Shown in pieces: positions 42,593 through 50,739 of a DNA stretch of 64,000 nt (the first letter of the stretch is position 1; each line of letters begins with the position of its first letter). The position numbers and the translations under genes were made by a program. Origin of the DNA: Corallococcus sp. NCRR (GTDB lineage Bacteria > Myxococcota > Myxococcia > Myxococcales > Myxococcaceae). The notes below the pieces were generated by a model. It saw only the letters and a program-made list of their open reading frames with translations. It was not told the origin of the DNA and did no database searches. The stretch lies in contig NZ_CP114039.1 of NCBI RefSeq assembly GCF_026965535.1, forward strand, positions 2,232,001 through 2,296,000, in the 5' to 3' direction.

Positions 42593-43422
42593 GACAGTTC
42601 CTCCAACGGCAGGGGACGGGTGTGCGGCATGCCGGAGAGCAGCCGGTCGAACAGCGCCAGCGCGTGCTCGCGGGTGACGCCTCGCGCGAACTCGAACGGG
42701 GTGAAGACGTTCTCGAACGGGAGCTGCTTGAGCACCGCGCGGTAGCGGCGCAGCTCGCCGTGGCTCAGCGGAATCGCGTAGTGGAAGCCCTTGTGACACG
42801 ACAGGCCCGTGGGCCTGCCCCGCGCGTCCAGGTCCACCTTCAGCGCGTCGCCGCAGAACAGCGAGCGGGTGCGCGCGTCGTAGAGCACCGTCTGGCCCTC
42901 GTAGTGGCCGCCCACGCAGTGCAGCGTCAGGTCCGGCGCCAGCTCATGCTCGTCATCCACGGGCCAGCGCACCTGGAAGGCCTTGCTGTACGGGACCGCA
43001 TCCCGGTGCAGCACGAGCAGCGGGTCGAAGTGCTCCTGCAACTGCCACAGCGCCCCGAAGCCGTGCGGGTGCGACGCGGACAGCACCTGGAGGCCGCCCA
43101 TCACCTCCATGAACTCCAGCGCGGGCCGCGAGTACCAGGGCGCGCCCTCGAAGCCGACGTTGCCCTCGGGCCTGCGCAGGAGCCACCCCGTGGAGCCCAG
43201 GCCGAAGGACGGCGTGCAGGTGAAGCCCCAGATGCCGGGCAGCGCCTCCTCCCAGCGCGTGGTGAGCCGCTCCGACACCTGGCCCGCCGTCTGGAAGTCC
43301 CAGCCGTCGCGCGGCAGCGCGTTGCGCACGTCCAGGCAGGTGGGGCAGCCCGTGGGCCGCTCGCGAGGGAAGCCCGGCTGCCACGTGCCGCAGTGGGTGC
43401 AGGCGTAGCGGGTCAGTGGCAT
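42589..43422 (-). CDS. Metallo-beta-lactamase-fold protein with N-terminal zinc ribbon
   Basis: Protein of 277 residues. A rubredoxin-like ribbon (CTHCGTWQPGF ... CPTC) occupies residues 1-30. The rest resembles a metallo-beta-lactamase fold: SASHPHGFGALW (a HxHxxD-like motif without the final Asp-His), HCVGGHYEG, FCGDALK and SCHKGFHY. Metal binding is likely but the full di-zinc set is not obvious. A hydrolase role or a flavin-free redox role is possible. Its 5' end overlaps the Gfo/Idh gene by 10 bp and its 3' end overlaps YcaO. Confidence 0.75.
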   Translation of the reverse strand: MPLTRYACTHCGTWQPGFPRERPTGCPTCLDVRNALPRDGWDFQTAGQVSERLTTRWEEALPGIWGFTCTPSFGLGSTGWLLRRPEGNVGFEGAPWYSRPALEFMEVMGGLQVLSASHPHGFGALWQLQEHFDPLLVLHRDAVPYSKAFQVRWPVDDEHELAPDLTLHCVGGHYEGQTVLYDARTRSLFCGDALKVDLDARGRPTGLSCHKGFHYAIPLSHGELRRYRAVLKQLPFENVFTPFEFARGVTREHALALFDRLLSGMPHTRPLPLEELS

Positions 43423-44492
43423 GGCGGAAACGCCTTTCCGTCTCGCGTCGCCTGCGTCAGCAGCCCCACCAGCCGCACGTCGCGCTCCGGCGCGAACGGC
43501 TGCGGGCGGCCCTCCAGCACGCACGTGGAGAAGGCCTCCACCTGGTGGAGGAAGGGGCTGCGGTCCTCCTCCGGCGACAGGGAGATGAACGTCTCCTCCC
43601 CCGTCTTCGCGTCGGTGAGCGACAGGGTGCCGCCGGGCGTCTGGCCCATCGTCTTGTACGCCAGCGCTCGCGCCCGGGTGCCGATGAGCTCCAGCGTGCG
43701 CCGGGGGTACGCGTCCGGGCAGTTGTAGGCCACCTGCAACAGGCCCAGCGCGCCGCTCTTGAACTGGCCCATCAGCACCGCGCCGTCATCCACGGCGTAG
43801 CGGTGCACGCGCCGCTGCGTCAGGGCGGTGAGCGACGCCCACTCGTCGCCCAGGAGCACCTCCAGCAGGTCCAGGCCGTGCGGCGCCAGGTCGATCATCG
43901 CGCCGCCGCCGGCCTGCTCCGGGTCGATGCGCCAGTTGTCCGGCGTCCAGTCCTCGGGCAGCCAGCAGGCGTAGTGGATGCGCGCCTGGGTGACGGTGCC
44001 CAGCACGCCCTCCTTCACCAGCATGCGCAGCTTGCGGTGCGCCGCGTGGTGGCGCTGGTCGAACGCGGTGGCGTAGTGCACGCCCGCGCGCTGGCACGCG
44101 GACACCATGCGCAGGCCATCCCCCGGGGTGACGGCCATGGGCTTCTCGCACAGCACGTGCTTGCCCGCGGCGGCGCACGCCTCCGTCATCGCCGCGTGCA
44201 GGTGGTTGGGCGTGGCGATGTAGACGGCCTGCACGTCCTTGTCCGCCAGCACCGACCCCAGCGCGGTGTAGCGCCTCACGTCGTCCGCCCGGATGCGCAT
44301 CAGCGCCTCCGCGTTCGCGTCGCACAGGGCCACCAGCCTCGCGTTGCTCGCGCCCTGGAGCGCCGGGATGACGTAGTCCCTCGCCACCCAGCCACACCCC
44401 ACCACCGCCCAGCCCAGCTTCCGGGTCCCCGGCTTCGCCTCGAACATGGTCACCGCCTGTTGGGAAGGTTCAGGAGCCGCCTCGCGGCTCAT
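43413..44492 (-). CDS. Gfo/Idh/MocA-family dehydrogenase
   Basis: NAD(P)-dependent sugar/inositol dehydrogenase of 359 residues. The Rossmann motif VVGCGWVARDYVIPAL, IATPNHLH, the catalytic-site Lys in LCEKPMAVT and the HGLDLLEVLLG block fit the family. Inositol dehydrogenases belong here, which suits an operon beginning with inositol-phosphate synthase. The ATG at 44492 overlaps the stop of the HD-like gene (ATGA). Confidence 0.87.
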   Translation of the reverse strand: MSREAAPEPSQQAVTMFEAKPGTRKLGWAVVGCGWVARDYVIPALQGASNARLVALCDANAEALMRIRADDVRRYTALGSVLADKDVQAVYIATPNHLHAAMTEACAAAGKHVLCEKPMAVTPGDGLRMVSACQRAGVHYATAFDQRHHAAHRKLRMLVKEGVLGTVTQARIHYACWLPEDWTPDNWRIDPEQAGGGAMIDLAPHGLDLLEVLLGDEWASLTALTQRRVHRYAVDDGAVLMGQFKSGALGLLQVAYNCPDAYPRRTLELIGTRARALAYKTMGQTPGGTLSLTDAKTGEETFISLSPEEDRSPFLHQVEAFSTCVLEGRPQPFAPERDVRLVGLLTQATRDGKAFPPCH

Positions 44493-45421
44493 GGCCACAC
44501 CGCCGCTTCGCGCAGGACGTCGTTGCCGAACGTCTGGAGCGGGCCGGGGTGGATCAACTCCAGGTCCTCCATCGCCTGGCGCAGGGTGAAGCCCGCCGCG
44601 CGGGCGTGGGCCTCCAGCTCCAGCACCCGGTCCAGCGCGTCCGCGGCGTTGAAGGCGCGCGCCTCCGCGGAGTCCACATTGCCGGTGAGCGACAGCGCCT
44701 GGCGCACGACCCCTGCCAGCCGCTCCGGCAGCGACGACAGGGCCTTCTCCGTGAGGCGCTTCATGAGGGGCTCCAGCAGGTCCCCCAGGAGCGCCTCCCC
44801 GCCGTAGCCCGCGTCCGGCAGCGCCGCGTTGAAGAGGTGATGTGAGAGCCCCGCCACGAAGGGCAGGGCGGGGGACGCGCCGAAGCAGGGCGCGACGAGC
44901 ACCGCGCCCACCGCCACCGCGTAGCAGTGGTCCGCGTGGCTCTCCTGCGGGGAGACGAGGATGCGCGGCCGGCCGGGGAACGTGGCCCCGGCGCGGGGCT
45001 GGCGCACCAGCCGCTCCACGAACAGGGGCGGCGGCACGTGACACGCCTCCTCTGGCGTCTGGGAGAGCGCCACGGACAGCCGCTCCCTCAGGCCCGGGGC
45101 CAGCGGCGCGGCCACCGCCTCCAGGCCCCGGTGCAGCACCCGCGTCGCGTCCAGCGGGGACAGCCCCGCCCGCTGGAGGACGTCCATGTCCAGGCCGCCC
45201 AGCCGCACCGCCGCCAGCGCGCGCGCCGTCTCCCGCAGCGCCACGATGCGCGGGTCCATGCCGGAGGCCAGCGCGGCCCAGGCCCGGCGGAAGCCATGCG
45301 CCGCCAGACCGTCCGGGTGGTCCGGGGTGCGGAGGCGCTTGAGGTCCATCAGCTCCGAGAGAAGCGGACGGAGCTCCGCCATGCGGCTGGGGGACGCCGT
45401 GTCACGCGCGGGTGCGTTCAT
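44489..45421 (-). CDS. HD-like helical protein of the inositol/YcaO operon
   Basis: Helical protein of 310 residues. The central segment (ESHADHCYAVAVGAVLV, then FVAGLSHHLFNAALPDAGYGG) looks like an HD-type metal site in which the usual His-Asp doublet reads His-His. Such sites occur in phosphohydrolases and in HD-domain oxygenases, including myo-inositol oxygenase. I cannot assign a specific family. It starts 4 bp after the inositol-phosphate synthase stop codon, so it is part of the same unit. A later ATG (45382) is possible. Confidence 0.6.
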   Translation of the reverse strand: MNAPARDTASPSRMAELRPLLSELMDLKRLRTPDHPDGLAAHGFRRAWAALASGMDPRIVALRETARALAAVRLGGLDMDVLQRAGLSPLDATRVLHRGLEAVAAPLAPGLRERLSVALSQTPEEACHVPPPLFVERLVRQPRAGATFPGRPRILVSPQESHADHCYAVAVGAVLVAPCFGASPALPFVAGLSHHLFNAALPDAGYGGEALLGDLLEPLMKRLTEKALSSLPERLAGVVRQALSLTGNVDSAEARAFNAADALDRVLELEAHARAAGFTLRQAMEDLELIHPGPLQTFGNDVLREAAVWP

Positions 45422-45425
45422 GGCT

Positions 45426-46652
45426 TCAGCCCCTGATGCGTTCCGGAGCGCGCTCCGCCTGCTGCGCGCGGCCCTTGGAGAGCCACGTCATCAGGCGGCG
45501 CTGCTGCTCCGCCATGGCGTGCTCCACGGGCTCGCCGTCCTGGGACATGGGGGCCTTGAAGAAGCAGCCCAGCGCGTCGATGACGCCGCACTCGCCCCGG
45601 CGCTTGGCCAGGTCCAGCGTGCGCGCCAGCTCCACGACGAGCGGTGCGGCGAGGATGGAGTCCTTGCAGAGGAAGTTGAGCTTCAACTGCATGGGCTGCC
45701 CCAGGAAGCCCGTCACGTCGATGTTGTCCCAGGCCTCCTTGTTGTCCCCGCGCGGGCGGTAGTACTGGATGGAGACGATGTGGTCCTGGACCTTGTAGCC
45801 GAGGATGCTGTCCAGCGCGGCGCCCTTGGTGTCGAGCTTGTTCTGCTTCGACGCCGGGTCGTTGAGCGCCTCGCCGTCGCGGTTGCCCAGGATGTTGGTG
45901 GAGTACCAGCCGTCCACGTGCAGCGCGCGGTCGCGCAGCGCGGGGGCGAGCACCGTCTTGAGCAGCGTCTGCCCTGTCTTGCCGTCCTTGCCCGCGACGG
46001 GCGCGCCGGTGCGCTTCGCCAGCAGGAGCAGCGCGGGCACGTCCGCGGCGACGCTGGGCGTGAAGTTGGCGAACGGGATGCCGTCCACGATGGCCGCGTA
46101 CGCGTAGAGCATCGCGGGGCCGATGTCCGGGTCGTTCGCGTCCAGGGCCTTCTCGAAGGCCTCCGGCGTGGCGAACTCCGGGCGGGTGAGGTCCACGGCC
46201 TTCTCCGTGGAGGCCAGGTTCACCACCACCACGCGCTCCAGTTGCTCACGCTGCTTGAAGCGGGCCAGGTCGTCGCGGATGGCCCGCACCTGTTCGCGCA
46301 GGGTGCGCGCCTTCTTCTCCGCAGTGCTCACGACGTTCTTGCAGAACTTCGCGTTGGAGGCCGCGGGCCACGGCCGCATGCGGCCCAGCGTGGGGGACAC
46401 CGCCTCCAGCTGCGCCTCCGTCAGCACCGCGTGGTTGCGCGCGGCTTTCGCCAGGTCGTCCTCGAACAGGTCCCAGCCGCCGAACGTCAGCGCGCCATAT
46501 TCGGCCAGGCCCAGGCCCTTCGCGTCCGCCAGCGGCAGGCCCCGCGTGTCCACCCGCCCCCGGCGCAAGAGCTCCATGCCCGCCACCGCCGTCGTCGCCA
46601 CCGCCCCGCCCAGTCCCACCACCGCCACGCCCAACCGCTCGTTGCCCGCCAT
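45426..46652 (-). CDS. ino1: Inositol-3-phosphate synthase
   Basis: Protein of 408 residues that cyclises glucose 6-phosphate to 1L-myo-inositol 1-phosphate with bound NAD. The NAD motif GVAVVGLGGAVATT opens the protein, and the catalytic block GWYSTNILGNRDGEAL with SIQYYRPRGDNKEAWDN and FLCKDSILAAPLV is diagnostic. It is the first gene of the operon and sets its chemistry: the later genes probably act on inositol or inositol phosphate. GGGGGAGGGG lies 9 nt before the ATG. Confidence 0.92.
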   Translation of the reverse strand: MAGNERLGVAVVGLGGAVATTAVAGMELLRRGRVDTRGLPLADAKGLGLAEYGALTFGGWDLFEDDLAKAARNHAVLTEAQLEAVSPTLGRMRPWPAASNAKFCKNVVSTAEKKARTLREQVRAIRDDLARFKQREQLERVVVVNLASTEKAVDLTRPEFATPEAFEKALDANDPDIGPAMLYAYAAIVDGIPFANFTPSVAADVPALLLLAKRTGAPVAGKDGKTGQTLLKTVLAPALRDRALHVDGWYSTNILGNRDGEALNDPASKQNKLDTKGAALDSILGYKVQDHIVSIQYYRPRGDNKEAWDNIDVTGFLGQPMQLKLNFLCKDSILAAPLVVELARTLDLAKRRGECGVIDALGCFFKAPMSQDGEPVEHAMAEQQRRLMTWLSKGRAQQAERAPERIRG

Positions 46653-46710
46653 GTGTGAAGCCCCTCCCCCACCGTTGTGCCCCGTGCTCTCGCGACGACA
46701 CCCTGACGGC

Positions 46711-46737
46711 GCCCCGGGGTGAGGGGAGCCCCGGGGC
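46711..46737. terminator. Strong hairpin between MATE and ino1 genes
   Basis: Perfect 9-bp stem GCCCCGGGG / CCCCGGGGC with a 9-nt loop. It lies downstream of the MATE gene and upstream of ino1. No T run follows, so termination is uncertain. Confidence 0.4.
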
Positions 46738-46851
46738 TGGAAGCGCTTCCTGCGCCCACCCGCTGCGAGAGTTTCGGGAAAGTCCGCACTCCCCAGGGGC
46801 TTTCAACTCAGCCTCCGGGCGGTGTGGACTGTCGGCTGGTGGAGGGCGGTC

Positions 46852-48294
46852 TCAGACGTGTCGCAGCTTCCAGCCGCCGCGCCGGAAGAGGGCGGCGCTC
46901 GCCAGGCCGAGTGCTCCATACGTGACGGCGATGGCGATGAACGCGCCCGAGGGGCCCAGGCCCAACGGATGGGAGAGGACCCACGCGAGCGGCAGCTGGA
47001 GGCCCCAGGAGAAGAGGGCGTTCACCACGGTGGGGGTGGTGGTGTCCCCCGCGCCGTTGAAGGCGTGGGGCAGCACGGTGACGAAGGCGTAGAGGGCCAG
47101 GCTGCAGCTGACGATGCGCAGGCAGCGCACGGCGTGCAGGCCCACCTCCGGATCCGTGGTGAAGCGGTGGATGAGGGGCTCCGCGAAGAGGAGGAAGCCC
47201 ACCGCCACCAGGCCCAGGAACGCGAGCGTGTAGAAGCTGGCGCGCCACGCGGCCCGCTCCGCGCGGTCGGTGTCGCCCGCGCCCAGGCTCTGGCCCACCA
47301 GCGTGCCCGCCGCGTGGGACAGGCCCCACGACGGCTGCTGCGCGAAGAGCAGCACGCGCATGGCCAGCGTGTAGCCCGCGAGCGCGGTGCTGCCGAAGGT
47401 GGCCACGATGCGCATCAGCACCAGCCAACTGGACATGCCCAGGAGCGACTGGAGCGTGGCGCCTCCCGACAGCTTCAGCAGCGAGCGCAGCGTGGACGTT
47501 TCCACGCGCAGGTGGCGGCGGCGCAATTCCAGACGTCCGCTGCCCTTGAGCAGGCGATACACCTGATACACCACGCCGGTGGAGCGGCCCACGGTGGTGG
47601 CCAGCGCGGCGCCGGTGACGCCCATGGCGGGCACGGGGCCCAGGCCGAAGATGAACAGCGGCGCGAGCACGATGTTCACGGAGTTGGCCAGCCACAGCGC
47701 GCGCATGGACGTGGCCGCGTCCCCCGCGCCGCGCAGGATGGCGCTGATGAGGAACAGCAGCATGATGATGGGGAAGCTGGCCAGCATCAGCCGCGTGTAG
47801 CCCGCGCCGTGCTCGATGACGCCGGGCGCGGCGCCCAGGGCCGTGAGCAGCGGACGCGCGAAGTAGCTGCCCGCGAACGCCAGCGGCACGGCCAGCGCGA
47901 GCCCCAGGCCCAGGGCCTGCACCGCGGCGCTCGCGGCGCGCTCCGGATCCTTCTGCCCGATGCGGCGCGCGATGAGCGCGGTGGCACCGATGGACAGGCC
48001 CAGCGGCAGGGTCTGGAGGAGCGTGAGCATGGACTCGGTGAGGCCCACGGTGGCGATGGCGTCCGCGCCCAGGTGCGACACGAAGAGCACGTCCACCAGG
48101 GCGAAGACGGACTCCATCACCATCTCCAGCACCATGGGCACGGACAGCAGCAGGAAGGCGCGGTCCACGGGCCCGGTGGCCAGGTCCTCGGTGGAGCCCT
48201 TCACCGCCAACCACAGGGAGGCAAGGAGGCCCCTGGCTCCCGTCGTGGAGGGAGAGGCGTCCTGCGCGAGGGTTTCAGTCGGGGGTTGCGTCAT
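46852..48294 (-). CDS. MATE-family multidrug/metabolite exporter
   Basis: Membrane protein of 480 residues with about twelve helices. The two MATE halves each start with a typical block (DRAFLLLSVPMVLEMVMESVF, shown in part; LLKLSGGATLQSLLGMSSW), and the GAGDTTTP motif is present. It uses ion gradients to export small molecules. It is 200 bp upstream of the inositol/YcaO operon in the same direction, separated by a hairpin, so it may export that product, but a separate drug-efflux role is equally possible. The ATG at 48294 has no clear Shine-Dalgarno sequence. Confidence 0.9.
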   Translation of the reverse strand: MTQPPTETLAQDASPSTTGARGLLASLWLAVKGSTEDLATGPVDRAFLLLSVPMVLEMVMESVFALVDVLFVSHLGADAIATVGLTESMLTLLQTLPLGLSIGATALIARRIGQKDPERAASAAVQALGLGLALAVPLAFAGSYFARPLLTALGAAPGVIEHGAGYTRLMLASFPIIMLLFLISAILRGAGDAATSMRALWLANSVNIVLAPLFIFGLGPVPAMGVTGAALATTVGRSTGVVYQVYRLLKGSGRLELRRRHLRVETSTLRSLLKLSGGATLQSLLGMSSWLVLMRIVATFGSTALAGYTLAMRVLLFAQQPSWGLSHAAGTLVGQSLGAGDTDRAERAAWRASFYTLAFLGLVAVGFLLFAEPLIHRFTTDPEVGLHAVRCLRIVSCSLALYAFVTVLPHAFNGAGDTTTPTVVNALFSWGLQLPLAWVLSHPLGLGPSGAFIAIAVTYGALGLASAALFRRGGWKLRHV

Positions 48295-48370
48295 GGATTG
48301 GGCGTTGCAACGGGACGGCTTCCGCCTTTCATCCCTCACGGTTCCCCGCCTGCCGGCGCGCGCGGCCGGG

Positions 48371-48376
48371 TAGATT
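48371..48376 (+). promoter_or_regulatory. Putative -10 of a leaderless promoter
   Basis: TAGATT ends 6 nt before the ATG of the glycosyltransferase gene. Confidence 0.4.
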
Positions 48377-48382
48377 CAGGGC

Positions 48383-49576
48383 ATGGCTTCCGGTCCCCGC
48401 GTCCTCCTCCTCGCCGAGCGCTTTCCCCCTGACATCGGAGGGCTTGCGCGCAGCGGCGCGCGCACCGCGGGCTCGCTCGTGCGGCTGGGCGCACGCGTGG
48501 ACGTGGTCGCCTGGACCCGCACGGCGCAGCCGGGAGCGCTGGAGACCGTGCCGGACGCGGGGGACGTGTCGCCGTTCGCGAAGGGCGTCACGCTGCACCG
48601 GCTGGGGTTGTTCGGCAGCGCGGACCTGTCCATGCAGCACACGCTCGATGTGCTCGGCCACCTGCACTCGCGGCTCAAGTACGACCTGGTGTGGGGGCAC
48701 TACCTGTACCCGCCGGGCTTCCTCGCGGTGGTGTTCGCGCAGAGCGCGGGGCTGCGCTCCATCCTCAGCGCGCGGGGCAATGACGTGGATCAGCTGATGT
48801 TCCCGCCGGGGGACTTCGCCCGCCTGCTCTGGACGATTCAGCGGGCGGACGTGCTCACCGCGGCCTCCGCGGACCTGGGCCGGAAGATGGCGATGCTGCT
48901 GGGCCGCGACCCGGGCGTGGAGGTCATCCCCAACGCGGTGGACACGGCGCTGTTCTCACCGGGTCCCGCGGACGCGGCGCTGCGTGAGCGATTGGGCATC
49001 CAGCCGGGCGAGGCGGTGCTCGGCTTCTCCGGAGAGCTGCGCCACAAGAAGGGGCTGCCGTTCCTCCTGTCCGCGCTCACGGAGGTGCGCCGCGTGCGGC
49101 CCGCGTGCCTGCTGGTGATTGGCGAGGTGCGCGCCCGGGACGCGGAGCACCTGGTGGCCTACCGGGCGGAGCATCCGGAGGACGCGGCGCGCATCCTCAT
49201 CTCCGGAGCACTGGAGTCCCCGGAGCTCATCGCGGAGCACCTCCGGCTGTGTGATGTGTATCTCCAGCCGTCGCTGTGGGAGGGCATGCCCAACGCGCTC
49301 CTGGAGGCGATGGCGTGCGCGCGGCCGGTCATCGCCAGCGACGCGGGTGGCATTCCGGAGGCGGTGGAGTCCGGGGTGAACGGCTTCATCGTGGAGAAGG
49401 CGCTGCTCAACCACCTGGGGCAGGCGTGCCTGGACGTGCTGGGCATGCCCGAGGCGAAGCGCGCGGCGCTGGGGACGGCGGCGAGAGCGCGAATCGAGGC
49501 GGGCTTTCAGGCGGACGCGGAGGCCGCGGTGTTGTCTCGCGTGCTGACGCGCGCGATGCCCAAATCCTCCGCGTAG
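48383..49576 (+). CDS. GT4-family glycosyltransferase
   Basis: GT-B glycosyltransferase of 397 residues. The N-terminal FPPDIGGLARS loop and the C-terminal donor site (FSGELRHKKGLPFLL; QPSLWEGMPNALLEAMACARP with E-x7-E) are clear. It probably adds a hexose to a cell-surface or secondary glycan. No Shine-Dalgarno sequence; TAGATT lies 6 nt upstream. The last 70 bp overlap the 3' end of the opposing glycosyltransferase gene. Confidence 0.88.
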   Translation: MASGPRVLLLAERFPPDIGGLARSGARTAGSLVRLGARVDVVAWTRTAQPGALETVPDAGDVSPFAKGVTLHRLGLFGSADLSMQHTLDVLGHLHSRLKYDLVWGHYLYPPGFLAVVFAQSAGLRSILSARGNDVDQLMFPPGDFARLLWTIQRADVLTAASADLGRKMAMLLGRDPGVEVIPNAVDTALFSPGPADAALRERLGIQPGEAVLGFSGELRHKKGLPFLLSALTEVRRVRPACLLVIGEVRARDAEHLVAYRAEHPEDAARILISGALESPELIAEHLRLCDVYLQPSLWEGMPNALLEAMACARPVIASDAGGIPEAVESGVNGFIVEKALLNHLGQACLDVLGMPEAKRAALGTAARARIEAGFQADAEAAVLSRVLTRAMPKSSA

Positions 49577-50730
49577 GCGTTCACGAGCGCCTCCTGCGCG
49601 CGGCCCCACGGGAACTCGCGCTCCACGCGGGCGCGGGCGTTGGCGCTCAGGGAGGCGCCGAGGGCGGGGTTCGCGAGGAGGTCCTTCACGGCCTCGGCGA
49701 TGGCCTTGGGCGAGCCGGGGCGGATGCGGTAGGCCTCGGTCGCTTCCGCGAGCGCGCGCACCACGGGCAGGTCGCTGACGACGACAGGCGTGCCGGTGGC
49801 CATGGCTTCAATGAGCTTCAGGGGGCAGCAGCCCTGCACGCAGTTGCGGTCGTTCACGGGCAGCGGCACGAGCACGACGTCGCAGGCGTGGTGCAGCCGG
49901 GCGAGCTCCTCCTGGGGCAGGGGCTCGAGGAGCTCCACCGCGCCCTGGAGCACGAGGTCGCCGCAGCGGTCCAGGAGGGCGCGGCGCGCGTGCTTGCGCA
50001 GGGGGCCCACGAGGGTGAGCGTCACCGGCAGGTCGCGGCGCAGGATGCGGCAGGCCTCGATGGCGTGGTGCACGCCCTGCCACGCGGTCATGGTGCCGCT
50101 GTAGAGCATGCGCACGGGGCGGCCGGCTTCGGGCGGGCGTGGGAGCGCGTAGCGGAACACGTCCAGGTCCACGCCGTTGGGGATGACGCGCAGGCGCTTG
50201 GGATCCGCGCCGCGGGAGACCAGGTGCTCGGCGGTGACGGCGCTGGGCGTGACGAGGAGGTCCGCGGCCTGGAGGCAGGCCTCCTCCTGCGCGAGGAGCT
50301 TTCGCATCAGCTCCACGTCATCGGAGACATCGGGGTGGTGGTACTTGAGCTCGATGGAGGGCAGGCCGTTGACCTCGTAGACGAGCGCGTCGGTGAGGGC
50401 GGCCTTGCGCCGGGCGATGGGGTAGCCCTCGAAGATGGAGCGGACGTGGACGACCTTCGCGCGCGGCCGACCCCTCCACCACGCACCCAGGTGCGAGCGG
50501 AACGTCAGCGCCTGGGCGACCAGGTCTTTCCCGCGGGCACCCATCGGGTGGTAGGTGATGTGGGGGCTCAGGGCAGGCGGGGGAGCGTCCGGACCTGCTC
50601 CAATGGCCACGAGGTCCATGGGACCGAACGCGGCGCCCAGTGCCTCCACGAAGGCGCGGATGTGCACGGCGGCGCCCTTGGGCGCGGGGAAGCGGTCGAA
50701 GGACGCGTAGACGATTCCGGAGGTGCCCAC
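49507..50730 (-). CDS. GT4-family glycosyltransferase (second)
   Basis: GT-B glycosyltransferase of 407 residues: N-terminal SFDRFPAPKGAAVHIRAFVEAL (shown in part), donor-site RMLYSGTMTAWQGVHHAIEA and KLIEAMATGTPVVVSD. It converges on the GT4 gene at 48383 with 70 bp of overlap, so the C-terminal codons of each are antisense to the other. The GTG start lies 9 bp after the stop of the DUF5953-like gene, so the two share an operon. Confidence 0.86.
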   Translation of the reverse strand: MGTSGIVYASFDRFPAPKGAAVHIRAFVEALGAAFGPMDLVAIGAGPDAPPPALSPHITYHPMGARGKDLVAQALTFRSHLGAWWRGRPRAKVVHVRSIFEGYPIARRKAALTDALVYEVNGLPSIELKYHHPDVSDDVELMRKLLAQEEACLQAADLLVTPSAVTAEHLVSRGADPKRLRVIPNGVDLDVFRYALPRPPEAGRPVRMLYSGTMTAWQGVHHAIEACRILRRDLPVTLTLVGPLRKHARRALLDRCGDLVLQGAVELLEPLPQEELARLHHACDVVLVPLPVNDRNCVQGCCPLKLIEAMATGTPVVVSDLPVVRALAEATEAYRIRPGSPKAIAEAVKDLLANPALGASLSANARARVEREFPWGRAQEALVNAYAEDLGIARVSTRDNTAASASA

Positions 50731-50739
50731 GGCCCGGTG

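Noticed and set aside
38215-46652. A complete mycothiol pathway
   Set aside because: Ino1, GT4 and PIG-L are present, but no MshC cysteine ligase or MshD acetyltransferase gene is in the operon, and YcaO, HD-like and MBL genes are extra.
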